From NCBI RefSeq assembly GCF_003259335.1, contig NZ_QLLL01000001.1, forward strand, positions 528,406 to 592,405: 64,000 nt of DNA, given 5' to 3'. Both the position numbers and the translations under genes were made by a program. Positions 33,023 to 42,128 of the stretch are shown piece by piece (the stretch's first letter is position 1; every line of letters begins with the position of its first letter). Under the pieces are notes generated by a model. It did not search any database. It was given only the letters and a program-made list of their open reading frames with translations, and was not told where the DNA came from. Source of the stretch: Chitinophaga skermanii (GTDB lineage Bacteria > Bacteroidota > Bacteroidia > Chitinophagales > Chitinophagaceae).

Positions 33023-33058
33023 AAAAAACGGCCTCTATATTTATAGAGACCGTTTTTT
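33023..33058 (-). terminator. Terminator of the TonB-dependent receptor gene
   Basis: AAAAAACGG-CTCTATA arm (33023-33039) pairs with TATAGAG-CCGTTTTTT (33042-33058), one internal mismatch; functional in both directions. Confidence 0.85.
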
Positions 33059-33076
33059 GTTCGTACGAACGTACAA

Positions 33077-35620
33077 TTACAATCCGTACCGTACTGTTAT
33101 CCCGAACGTGCGTGGATCTCCTAACACACCGGCATAATGCCCGTAGTTGCCTGCACCTGGTAATAACTGTTCAAAATAGTTAGTGTCGAAAATATTACGC
33201 GCCCATACAAAAAGTGATAATCCTGTTGCTGATCTAAATCCTGCACGTGCATTCACCAAGGTATAACCATCTACTACTAAGTATGTGGATGGTGACGGGC
33301 TTGATGAAAACTCGCTACGGTAATATCCATCAACAGCTAAGAAGTATTCACCGAAATGCCCTAAGAATCTTTTAGCTTTTGTATTCACTTCACCGCCTAA
33401 TGATACGGCCCATTTAGAAACACCAGGCAAACGACCACCCGATACATCTTTAAATGTTGGACCACCGGTTTCTTCTAATGGTGGTGGCGCATTCTTGAAG
33501 CTCACGTATTTGCCATCGGTATAGGCTACGGCACCGTAGAACAACAAGAATTTCTTGATCTTAATATTACCATCTAACTCAACGCCACGAACACGTACTT
33601 TTTCTGCATTCGCTAAGTAACCGCGGTTAACGGATAAATCGGCTGCTTGTACTTGTGTTTGATAGTCTTTAATGTCGGTATTATAGACGGTAAGGTTGAG
33701 TAAAGAGTTTTTAGTAGGCGATGTTTTTAATCCCACTTCGTAGTGTCGCACTTCTTCTGGCTTAATCACCGCTAATTCTGTCATCGGTTTACCCGATGCA
33801 TTTGGTAAGCCGCCTAAGTTCAACCCAACAGGCTTATACCCTGTAGAATAAGTAGCAAAAGCATTTAGGCGATCGTTTGGTTTATACGCCAACGTTAATT
33901 GGCCCGACCAGTTAGTATCGTCGATATCGGCTTTGAAGGCTTGGTTCGAGTAAACAACGTTTTTCAAGGCTAACAAGGCTGGGTCGGTGGTTTGTAAGCC
34001 GCCGTACGTTTCACGCTTGAAGTCTACCTCTTTATCGTCGTAGTTGAAGCGGATGCCAGGTAATAAGCTCAATTGTTTCGTGATTTTCCAGTCGAGTTGA
34101 CCAAATACTGCACCACTGAATGTTTTGAGGCGTGGATATGAACGAATACCGTAGCCTTCTACCAGGCCTGGCGTTTTCCACAGTTCGCTGGTGGAGTTTT
34201 GAGAGAAACGCCATTGGTCTTTACCGGCTTGTTCAGTATGCGCATCATCAGGATCTAACTTCTGGCCGAAGGCAAATACCCCGAATACAGCACTCAGTTT
34301 CTCAGTGAAAGAACCTGCCCAGCGTACTTCTTGCGACCATTGTTTATGTTTAGAAGGAGCTTGCGAAAGAGCTAAACCTTGTAAGCCTGTGAAGTCACGA
34401 TCGTTCGAAGGGTCCCAATTCCAATACCGCCATGCAGTAGTAGAGGTAAGTGTACCACTGCCCACTTTAATATCCACATTCACAGAAGCACCGCCGAAAT
34501 CTTGGCCAGAGCGCCATGGTGTATCATGATCGATAATACGATCGAATGGATTGGTACTTGGCACTTTGTAGTTTAAATCTGCTGCAATCGCTGGGAACTG
34601 CTGATAAGCAGCCCTTTTGGTAGGCGCTACGCCGGCAAATACTTGCGCATAACCATCTGGACGTTGACGCGAAGCGTCAGCTGCGAAGGTGATTTCTACT
34701 TTATCGGAAGGCAAGTAAAGTAAGGAGAAACGACCGCCTAGGTTGTTAATTGTATTGGTATATTTCGTAGTTCTTTGATTGTAAATAGTACCATCGCGGT
34801 GTGTACCGGTGAACGATAAGCGTGCCGCTAACTTTTTGCTGATAGGTCCTGTAAGAGTACTTTTAGCTTGTGTATAACCATAATTACCGTAGCTCAGTTC
34901 GAAGTTGGCACTAGGTGTGAAACTAGGTTTTTTAGTGGTGAGATTGAAAGTACCAGCTGTAGTGTTTTTACCGAAGAGCGTTCCCTGTGGGCCACGAAGT
35001 ACTTCAATTTGTTCTACATCGATGAAGTCGATTGTAGTGGCGGCAGTACGGGCGTAATATACACCATCTACATAGAAACCTACACCGGGATCAATCCCAT
35101 CATTCGTTAATCCAAATGTTGTACCTAAACCCCTAATACTCAAACCTGTATTACGTGGGTTCGAAGAGTACAACTGCACAGACGGAATCAACTCCTTCAA
35201 ACGGTTCACGTTGAACGCGCCCGCTTCTTCAGCTTGGGAACCACTTATTACTGAAATAGGGATGGGTACTGCCTGTAGTGTTTCTTTACGACGACGGGCA
35301 GTAATTACCACCTCGGATAATAAATCATCTTTCGGTAAAGTAACCACTAGTTCTTCCGAAGCACCATTTACTTGCACTTCGGTAGATTTATACCCAATAA
35401 AGCTAATCAACAAAAGGAAAGGAGGTTCTTTTTTAGATTCGATCGTGAATTGACCGGAAGTATTGGCTACAGCGTAAGAAGCCGTGCCTTTAACAACAAT
35501 TGTGGCGCCGATGAGCGGCTCGCCTTCAGCATTTTTAACAATACCCTTCACAAGTGTTTGGGCGTTGAGGAAATGACTGGTAACTAAGAGAATGACAAAG
35601 AGCGGTAATATTTTTTTCAT
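33077..35620 (-). CDS. TonB-dependent outer-membrane receptor (iron-complex type)
   Basis: An 847-residue outer-membrane importer driven by TonB. Signal peptide of 20 residues (LLVTSHFLNAQ), a carboxypeptidase-regulatory-like domain (about 22-105: LIGATIVVKGTASYAVANTSG), a plug domain (about 115-225: PIPISVISGSQAEE, LSIRGLG, VDGVYYAR, QIEVLRGPQGTLFGKNTTAG) and a 22-strand barrel ending GDPRTFGITVRYGL with the terminal aromatic pattern. The plug pattern resembles receptors for siderophores or vitamins more than SusC proteins, and no SusD is present. Its ligand is unknown. Transcribed alone, divergent from the next receptor. Confidence 0.92.
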   Translation of the reverse strand: MKKILPLFVILLVTSHFLNAQTLVKGIVKNAEGEPLIGATIVVKGTASYAVANTSGQFTIESKKEPPFLLLISFIGYKSTEVQVNGASEELVVTLPKDDLLSEVVITARRRKETLQAVPIPISVISGSQAEEAGAFNVNRLKELIPSVQLYSSNPRNTGLSIRGLGTTFGLTNDGIDPGVGFYVDGVYYARTAATTIDFIDVEQIEVLRGPQGTLFGKNTTAGTFNLTTKKPSFTPSANFELSYGNYGYTQAKSTLTGPISKKLAARLSFTGTHRDGTIYNQRTTKYTNTINNLGGRFSLLYLPSDKVEITFAADASRQRPDGYAQVFAGVAPTKRAAYQQFPAIAADLNYKVPSTNPFDRIIDHDTPWRSGQDFGGASVNVDIKVGSGTLTSTTAWRYWNWDPSNDRDFTGLQGLALSQAPSKHKQWSQEVRWAGSFTEKLSAVFGVFAFGQKLDPDDAHTEQAGKDQWRFSQNSTSELWKTPGLVEGYGIRSYPRLKTFSGAVFGQLDWKITKQLSLLPGIRFNYDDKEVDFKRETYGGLQTTDPALLALKNVVYSNQAFKADIDDTNWSGQLTLAYKPNDRLNAFATYSTGYKPVGLNLGGLPNASGKPMTELAVIKPEEVRHYEVGLKTSPTKNSLLNLTVYNTDIKDYQTQVQAADLSVNRGYLANAEKVRVRGVELDGNIKIKKFLLFYGAVAYTDGKYVSFKNAPPPLEETGGPTFKDVSGGRLPGVSKWAVSLGGEVNTKAKRFLGHFGEYFLAVDGYYRSEFSSSPSPSTYLVVDGYTLVNARAGFRSATGLSLFVWARNIFDTNYFEQLLPGAGNYGHYAGVLGDPRTFGITVRYGL

Positions 35621-36067
35621 GATGCAAATAGGTTGTGAAAATTAATTAGATGGCCACTGTCGTGATGGTGACGTTAGTGTTTGGTTGATAATGTGTTTTG
35701 ATTGTAATTCGGGGCAGCAACAGTAAGGCCGCATGAATAGTAAGGACGTTTTCATTATAGGTTGATTTTAGTTTCTAAGACGAAAGTAAAATTTAAATCA
35801 GATATATCCTATAGAAATGGTAGACTAATAGGGCAAGAAACATACAAGCAAATGATAATCAGCAATAAAAAATTTTGCGGCTTTTGAAATTGGTAAAAAA
35901 ATGAGCCAGGGAACAGCCAGGGGTATGAGGACATTTAATGCCTTATATGTTTCCTTTGCTTTGCTATGGCTGATTCACTGGTAATCGAAACCGAAAACTC
36001 AATGATCGAATCGGGAAAATTTACAGGGAGGAAAGGCTATACAAGGTGCAACCGGGCGATTCTTCAA
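35621..36067. other. Divergent intergenic region between two receptors
   Basis: No gene is seen. It is AT-rich and carries the regulatory region of both receptors. On the reverse strand TACTTTCG near 35780 is one base from a -7 element. Two short inverted matches (GAAACAT and AATCAGC with partners near 35950-35975) do not nest into one hairpin. Confidence 0.55.
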
Positions 36068-36075
36068 TAACTTTG
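36068..36075 (+). promoter_or_regulatory. -7 element before the second receptor gene
   Basis: TAACTTTG, exact match, 28 bp before the GTG start; no clear TTG at -33. Confidence 0.4.
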
Positions 36076-36103
36076 CGGCCGATCAACTATAGAGAACTAG
36101 CAA

Positions 36104-38902
36104 GTGGATAACAGTAATACGAGAAAACTTTACAACTGGGCAATATTTACATGTATTCTATCAATCGTTTTGCCAACTTTCACGCATGCACAACAGCAGG
36201 CGAGCAAGGCCGTATTGTCGGGCCGTATTATCAGCATGGATAATACAAGTCGCCCAGATTCGGTGTTGGTGTTTGCAAAAAAGGATAGCGTACAGTACCG
36301 TGCCTTTTCAAATGCGGAAGGCGTTTTCTCATTTGGCGCCATTCCAGTGGGTACTTATAAACTCAGTATTACGAGTATGTTCTTCAAAACAGCACCTCGT
36401 ACGATCCATCTCCACAAAGATGTATTGGTAGAAATGCCCGTACAAAGCAATCAACGAACTTTACAAGAAGTATTTATAACAGCATCGGAATCAAAAGGTA
36501 TGACAAGCACGTCTGTGATCGATCGCCGGGCGATGCAACACTTACAACCTTCGAGCTTTACCGATTTATTGGAATTATTACCTGGCGGTCGTGCAAAAGA
36601 CCCGGTATTAACTTCCATGAACCAAATACGTTTGCGCGAAACGGGGTACGATAGCAGGAGTTACGATATTTCTTCTTTAGGTACAGCTTTCGTAGTAGAT
36701 GGTGCTACCATTAATACAAGCGCTAATCTTCAAAACTCCGAAAACTATTTCGTGACTGATCCCAACGCATCCCGCTTCTCCGTGAATAAAGGTGTAGATA
36801 TGCGCAGCATTTCTACCGATCAAATTGAGAAAGTAACTATTATTCGCGGTATTCCTTCTGTTGAGTATGGTGAAGTGACGAGCGGTGTTGTGAATATCGA
36901 ACGCAAATCGGGTGCCTCTCCTTTTTCTGCCCGTATGAAAGCAGATGGCTTCAGTAAATTATTCTACCTCGGTAAAGGTTTTAATATCGGAACAAAAGGC
37001 TGGACTTTAAATACGGATATCGGTTACATGAAAGCGAAAAGCGATCCACGTAACGATTTCAACACTTATAACCGTATTAACACTAGTGTTCGTTTAGATA
37101 GAAAATGGGTGGCCAATGGCCGTAGTAATACCTGGCGGAATAGTCTTGATTACAATACTACCATCGACAACCAACGCGTAGATCCCGATAATGGGTATGC
37201 CCCAGTTGATAAGTATACATCCAATAGTAATTCATTCCAAGTCAATACACAATTCTCTACCAAGGCAATCAATCATAAAGCTTTTTGGCAGGGATTAGAC
37301 CTTGGATTCAATGCCTCTTATACGAAAGATAAGATTGATGCTACCAAATGGATTCAAGCGAAATCTGCCGAAATTCTCATTAATTCGATGGAGCCGGGCG
37401 AGCATGATGCGAAATATGTAACACCTAGTTATGCTAGTCACCTGTTAGTAGATGGCCAGCCATTTAATGCGGCCTTCAGGATCAATACTACTTTGGGTTT
37501 TGATGCATTGGCGGTTCGCCATGAAGTAAAGGTGGGTATGGAATCTCGTTACAGTAAAAACTTTGGTAAAGGCCAGGTATACGATTTAGATTTTCCTACC
37601 AGCACTACCATTAGTGCGCGCCCAAGGGCATTTGATACCATCCCTGGTATGTTTAACCAATCCTTCTTCATCGAAGATAAAATAAGTACCTATATCGGTA
37701 AAAGCAAATTAACCACTGCCATTGGTGTACGTGGTATGGCTTTACTGGGTATGGACTCGAAATACACCATCGCCAATAAAATCTATATAGATCCTCGTAT
37801 CAACGCTAAGTTAGCGTTGCCGAAGATGGATGTAGGGAATAAAATATTGAAGATGGAAGTGGGTGCAGGGTACGGGTATGCTACGAAGATGCCTACATTA
37901 GACCAGTTGTACCCGAACTTCAAGTACTTCGACTTAGTACAGGCAAACTTCTACCACAATAACCCCGGTATGCGTAAAGCCAATGCAGTTACCTATATAG
38001 TAAACAATACCAACTACGATCTTCGTCCAGCTACCAATAAGAAATTCGAGATCAATGTCGATTTCGAAATTGATCACCACCGTTTATCGATCTCCTATTT
38101 CAAAGAGAAAATGAATACCGGTTTCCGTGAATCGTCGCAGTATTTGGCCTTGGGGTACAAACAATATTTAATCGATACAACGAAGTTAAATGGCCAAGCA
38201 CCGGTGTTAAGTGAGCATCCTTATGTGGATAGAAAAAGATATTATACTTATTCATTCGATACGAACGGTAGTACTTTAAATAAGGAAGGTGTTGAGTTCC
38301 AATATACTTCTAAACGTTTTGCGGGTATCAATACACGTTTCACGTTGAATGGTGCTTACTTTATATCGATCTACAGTAACTCTATGCCTTACTACGGTTT
38401 AATCCCAAGTTCGGTGATTACGAATGGAGATACGTACCAGTACATTGGTATGTATGAAGGTAATAACGGGCAAGTAAGAGAGAGTTTCAATACGAACTTA
38501 ACCATTGATAGTTACTTACCTAACTTGGGTTTAACGGTATCTACCTCAATTCAAAATATTTGGTTTACCGCTCAGAAGAACGAGCGTAAGAATGGTGTGC
38601 CGGTGATGTTTGCCGGTATTGATGAACAGTGGTTGCCGTATACAGAGAAATACTTGACTGACCCGGATTTGAAGTTCTTAACGATACTATATACAGAGTC
38701 GGATTTTCAGCGTAAAACCGTGCCGATTGATTTGCAGATGAACATGAAAATCACGAAAGAATTTAAAAAGAAAGCTAGCATATCCATGTTTGTGAATAGG
38801 TTATTTACTTACCGCCCCGATTATGTGCGTAATGGTATTAAAGTGTTGAGAAGCGGTTATGTTACCCCGTATTTTGGAATGGAATTGAATTTTAATTTTT
38901 AA
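36104..38902 (+). CDS. TonB-dependent receptor of a DUF4876-DUF6850 operon
   Basis: A 932-residue outer-membrane receptor. Start is a GTG at 36104, shortly after a TAnnTTTG element. A hydrophobic signal segment (AIFTCILSIVLPTFTHAQ) is followed by a carboxypeptidase-regulatory-like domain (about 35-115), a plug domain (TDLLELLPGGRAKD, GTAFVVDGATINTS, STDQIEKVTIIRGIPSVEYG, GVVNIERKSG) and the barrel, ending YFGMELNFNF. It lacks a SusD partner; instead a lipoprotein and a second barrel protein follow within 20 bp, so they probably work as one outer-membrane complex. Ligand unknown. Confidence 0.9.
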   Translation: MDNSNTRKLYNWAIFTCILSIVLPTFTHAQQQASKAVLSGRIISMDNTSRPDSVLVFAKKDSVQYRAFSNAEGVFSFGAIPVGTYKLSITSMFFKTAPRTIHLHKDVLVEMPVQSNQRTLQEVFITASESKGMTSTSVIDRRAMQHLQPSSFTDLLELLPGGRAKDPVLTSMNQIRLRETGYDSRSYDISSLGTAFVVDGATINTSANLQNSENYFVTDPNASRFSVNKGVDMRSISTDQIEKVTIIRGIPSVEYGEVTSGVVNIERKSGASPFSARMKADGFSKLFYLGKGFNIGTKGWTLNTDIGYMKAKSDPRNDFNTYNRINTSVRLDRKWVANGRSNTWRNSLDYNTTIDNQRVDPDNGYAPVDKYTSNSNSFQVNTQFSTKAINHKAFWQGLDLGFNASYTKDKIDATKWIQAKSAEILINSMEPGEHDAKYVTPSYASHLLVDGQPFNAAFRINTTLGFDALAVRHEVKVGMESRYSKNFGKGQVYDLDFPTSTTISARPRAFDTIPGMFNQSFFIEDKISTYIGKSKLTTAIGVRGMALLGMDSKYTIANKIYIDPRINAKLALPKMDVGNKILKMEVGAGYGYATKMPTLDQLYPNFKYFDLVQANFYHNNPGMRKANAVTYIVNNTNYDLRPATNKKFEINVDFEIDHHRLSISYFKEKMNTGFRESSQYLALGYKQYLIDTTKLNGQAPVLSEHPYVDRKRYYTYSFDTNGSTLNKEGVEFQYTSKRFAGINTRFTLNGAYFISIYSNSMPYYGLIPSSVITNGDTYQYIGMYEGNNGQVRESFNTNLTIDSYLPNLGLTVSTSIQNIWFTAQKNERKNGVPVMFAGIDEQWLPYTEKYLTDPDLKFLTILYTESDFQRKTVPIDLQMNMKITKEFKKKASISMFVNRLFTYRPDYVRNGIKVLRSGYVTPYFGMELNFNF

Positions 38903-38919
38903 TAAATAAGCAAGGTTAT

Positions 38920-40128
38920 ATGCGTCAAACTAAACTATTCTTATTCATATTCGCTGCGATCGGTCTCGTATTGGCAGCATGTTCGAAAGATGAATTAAAA
39001 GTGAAAACTTCGCAAGTTGGGGTTGCTTTAACAAACCCAGCTGGTTTAACGAATCCACAAATTACTGATATCGCGGTTGAATTTAAAGAGGTGAACAGTG
39101 GTGTTGAATCTAAGTTCAACTTAAGATCGGCAGCAGAATTATCTAACCTTACTTTACCAGAAGGTTCTTATAACGTAAACTTAGAAGGTACGGTAACTTT
39201 TGGTGCAGATAACGATCGACAAACCTCTAAAATCCGTGGTTATAAACAAGGTATTATCATTTCAGGTGGAGAAGTAAAATTAAACATCCCGTTATTCTTA
39301 TACAACGTTGCATCTAAATTCGTATTCCAAGAAATCTTCTTCACAGGTACGGTTACTAAAGAAGGTAAACAATACAATGGTGATAAATATTTCGTTATCT
39401 ACAACAACTCTGAAGATACTTTATATGCCGATGGTTTAGTAATTTCTGAAGCACAATTCTTAACAACTACCAAAAGAAACTATATTCCAAACATCATGGG
39501 CGAAGCTTTCACAGCTGGTTCTATTGTAATGATACCTGGTACCGGTAAACAATACCCTATCTTACCTGGTAAAGGTTTCACCATTGCTAACAACGCAATC
39601 AATCACTTGGAATATAACTCGAATTCATTCGATTTAACAAGCGCTGAATTCGAATTAACATTGGTAGGCTCTATTAATGTTGATAATCCAAATGTGCCTG
39701 ATTTAATTAACCTCAATGGTAATATGACGATGCACAACCGTGGTTTCAAAACGTACGTAATTGCTCGTTTCCCGCAGAATATGACTATCGACGCATACAA
39801 AGCAGCTAATTACTACGAATACAAATATTTGAATTCTGCCGGTGATACAACGAAACAAAACGCTTACAAAATCCCGAATGCTTGGATTATGGATGCTGTA
39901 AACTTATCAGTAGAAACAAACTACGAGTGGATTTTAACTGATCCTTCTTTGGATATGGGTTGGTCTTACTGTGGTAAAGTAGATTCAGATAAAACACGTT
40001 ACGGTAAAGCTGTTCGTCGTAAGGAGTTGTTAACAAACCCCGATGGTCGTGTTGTGTTGAAAGATAATAATAACTCTACGCTTGACTTCGATCCTGAAGT
40101 TACAGCCAAATACTTGATTAAGCAATAA
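38920..40128 (+). CDS. DUF4876-type lipoprotein
   Basis: A 402-residue surface or periplasmic lipoprotein. The N-terminus LFIFAAIGLVLAACSKDELK has a lipobox (LAAC). The first part (about 25-125) looks like a beta-sandwich (VGVALTNPAGLTNPQITDIA, LPEGSYNVNLEGTVTFG); the second (about 130-400) holds EIFFTGT, YFVIYNNSEDTLYADGLVIS and WIMDAVNLS and resembles the DUF4876 family remembered from Bacteroidota, where it is also next to a TonB-dependent receptor. It may bind the ligand of that receptor, as SusD does for SusC, but this is inference. 17 bp after the receptor gene and 2 bp before the next one. Confidence 0.85.
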   Translation: MRQTKLFLFIFAAIGLVLAACSKDELKVKTSQVGVALTNPAGLTNPQITDIAVEFKEVNSGVESKFNLRSAAELSNLTLPEGSYNVNLEGTVTFGADNDRQTSKIRGYKQGIIISGGEVKLNIPLFLYNVASKFVFQEIFFTGTVTKEGKQYNGDKYFVIYNNSEDTLYADGLVISEAQFLTTTKRNYIPNIMGEAFTAGSIVMIPGTGKQYPILPGKGFTIANNAINHLEYNSNSFDLTSAEFELTLVGSINVDNPNVPDLINLNGNMTMHNRGFKTYVIARFPQNMTIDAYKAANYYEYKYLNSAGDTTKQNAYKIPNAWIMDAVNLSVETNYEWILTDPSLDMGWSYCGKVDSDKTRYGKAVRRKELLTNPDGRVVLKDNNNSTLDFDPEVTAKYLIKQ

Positions 40129-40130
40129 CC

Positions 40131-41633
40131 ATGCGTTGGTCATTCATTATAACGATTTTAGTCTTGGGTACTGCTGTAAAAGCCAGTGCCCAAGATTCTA
40201 TTCCTACTAAGCTATGGAAGGAACAGGCTTCGCCCGTAACGTATGTTAGGGATGATGTGTATAGCAATCCTGCTTTAAAGTCGTACCAAAGGGTGAATAC
40301 ATATTCACTTATTGCTGCTTCTTACCGCAAGAGCCAACAAGATTTGTATTTACAACAATTGGGCAGTGGTGCAGCGGGGTTACATGTGCATTCAGAAACC
40401 TATTTAAAGCCGAATGAAAGAACCACCTTGTGGGGGAAAGCTTATTACACTACGCAAACAATTGAACAAGTGAAGTTCAATGAATCGGCAGATTACAGCA
40501 TCATTTATCCTTACGTGATGGTGGATTCTGTGGGTGGTAATATGAAATCGGAAACGTATTTTTTTAGTGGTGGTATTGCGCAATCAGTTGGTGTATACCA
40601 GTGGGGTGTGAATGCAAGCTTTAAAGGATTGCAGGCTTACAGGAACCGTGATCCACGCCCTAAAAATATATCTTCAGAGATTACCTTAACCTTAGCTGGT
40701 TCCCGTAAAATTGGGCAGCACTATGCATTGGGTGTTGATGTTACAGGTGTGAAATACAACCAATCGAATACCATACAATTTGTGAGCGATTTAGGTCGCC
40801 CTTTATTGTGGCATGATGCCGGTTTGGGTGTATACAATAAACTGTTAGCAGGTACCCGCGATGCTGCTGTGCATAATGGGTTTATGGTAGGTGGAAAGTT
40901 GAATTTTGTACCTACTACGCGGAATGGCTTTTTTGTAACAGCCGGTGTACAACAATACAATGTAGGTAAGAAATTGGGCAGTGTAATTGATGAAGTAGCA
41001 AGAACGAAGGAAACGAAGGTGGAAGCTGATTTGGGATATATGCAAGAGCGAAATAATACACAGCTTATTGTAAAGGCCGCTTTCGAATCGGTGAAGAGAA
41101 AAGGTATTGAAACGAAATTTGATAACAAAAGCAGTCAATTAAGCCTAGTACCCGTATCGGAAGATCTTCGCTATTTGCATGAGTACACCATTGCACAAGT
41201 ACGCGCTGTGTACGGTAAAACCGGCGGCTTGGTGGATTGGTTTGTAGGGGCAGATGTATCGTACGACGATCAATCGCAGCGCTATGTAGATCCCAACCGT
41301 ACATTAACGTACACGAATATTATAGCAGGTGTAGATCTTACTTTACGTAAGCAATGCAGTAACATTTTGTTCTCTCTGCAGGGTGAGTACAAGCAAATTG
41401 AAAACCAAGACAAGAACAAAGTATGGAACCTTGATCCCGATAAGCCATCTATCTACCAAATGTTAAATAGCAATTTCGAGTATTTAACTACGGGCGGTAC
41501 TTACTTCGGTGGCAGCTTGCGCGCCGATTTTCCTGTAGCACCTAAAGTAACTGGGTTTGTACAAGTAAACGGAGCGAATCAAACAGGTATTAATAAAAGC
41601 GATTATAAGGCTACCATGGGGGTTCTTTTCTAA
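40131..41633 (+). CDS. DUF6850-type outer-membrane beta-barrel protein
   Basis: A 500-residue exported protein with a signal peptide (IITILVLGTAVKASAQ, cleavage near 21) and a body of alternating short strands with many Tyr and Gly residues (LGSGAAGLHVHSETYLKP, RTTLWGKAYYTTQ, VGAKLNF-like VGGKLNFVPTTRNGFFVTAG), ending ATMGVLF as a barrel C-terminus. I recall this family as DUF6850, always with DUF4876 and a TonB-dependent receptor. The gene starts 2 bp after the DUF4876 stop, showing tight coupling. Whether it is a pore or a structural partner is unknown. Confidence 0.83.
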   Translation: MRWSFIITILVLGTAVKASAQDSIPTKLWKEQASPVTYVRDDVYSNPALKSYQRVNTYSLIAASYRKSQQDLYLQQLGSGAAGLHVHSETYLKPNERTTLWGKAYYTTQTIEQVKFNESADYSIIYPYVMVDSVGGNMKSETYFFSGGIAQSVGVYQWGVNASFKGLQAYRNRDPRPKNISSEITLTLAGSRKIGQHYALGVDVTGVKYNQSNTIQFVSDLGRPLLWHDAGLGVYNKLLAGTRDAAVHNGFMVGGKLNFVPTTRNGFFVTAGVQQYNVGKKLGSVIDEVARTKETKVEADLGYMQERNNTQLIVKAAFESVKRKGIETKFDNKSSQLSLVPVSEDLRYLHEYTIAQVRAVYGKTGGLVDWFVGADVSYDDQSQRYVDPNRTLTYTNIIAGVDLTLRKQCSNILFSLQGEYKQIENQDKNKVWNLDPDKPSIYQMLNSNFEYLTTGGTYFGGSLRADFPVAPKVTGFVQVNGANQTGINKSDYKATMGVLF

Positions 41634-41663
41634 TAACCCTTATTTGCTAGTTCAAAATAGTGG

Positions 41664-41698
41664 AAAGTGTCTTAAAAGCAATTTTAAGGCACTTTTTT
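41664..41698 (+). terminator. Terminator of the receptor-DUF4876-DUF6850 operon
   Basis: A 14-bp stem (41664-41677 with 41682-41695) with a single G-U, GCAA tetraloop and T6 tail. Confidence 0.9.
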
Positions 41699-41846
41699 AT
41701 TTATACCCTTTGTTGGGTATGTACAGGCTATTTAACAATGGAATTAGTACTGTAAAAATCAGCTAGGCAATTACAAAAGACTTTGTGCGCAATGGGAGTC
41801 GATCTAGCATTCATACGACTAACTACCAAGGCATTATGCACTACAA

Positions 41847-41867
41847 CCAAGGTAATAGTAAGGGTAA
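41847..41867 (+). repeat. Conserved flank of the 11-bp repeat, copy 2
   Basis: The reverse complement of this 21-bp block matches 7630-7650 at 19 positions. It lies 65 bp from the array. Confidence 0.6.
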
Positions 41868-41932
41868 CAACGGGTGTAATACGATAAAACATAATCCTCG
41901 CAAAGGTAGACCCACGGTGGTTTACCGGGCTA

Positions 41933-41998
41933 ACTACAGAGAAACTACAGAGAAAGTACAGAGAAGCTACAGAGAAAGTACAGAGAACGTACGGAGGA
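41933..41998 (+). repeat. 11-bp tandem repeat array, copy 2
   Basis: Six exact-length units: ACTACAGAGAA twice, AGTACAGAGAA, GCTACAGAGAA, AGTACAGAGAA, CGTACGGAGGA, then a decayed AGTATGG. Changes fall mostly in the first two bases. The first unit is identical, in reverse complement, to 7533-7543. Confidence 0.85.
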
Positions 41999-42128
41999 AG
42001 TATGGGTTTTTAATGTAGAAATAGTTGGTTAACAATATGATATGATTTTCTGCCTATAAACGTCTATTCAATCAGCCCCCACACTAACAAAGTGCAAAAT
42101 ATGAGGGCTGTTGAATATCAATATTTTA

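Larger units (their letters stand above)
41699..42128. other. Gene-free convergent intergenic region with repeat
   Basis: It holds the second copy of the dispersed 11-bp repeat and its flank. A 77-codon open frame (41785-42018) crosses the array but encodes only repeat-derived peptide (YRETTEKVQRSYRESTENV) without family features, so it is not called as a gene. Confidence 0.65.

Noticed and set aside
35836..35975. Large hairpin between the two receptor genes
   Set aside because: The short matching segments are in an order that cannot form one nested stem, and each is only 7 bp.
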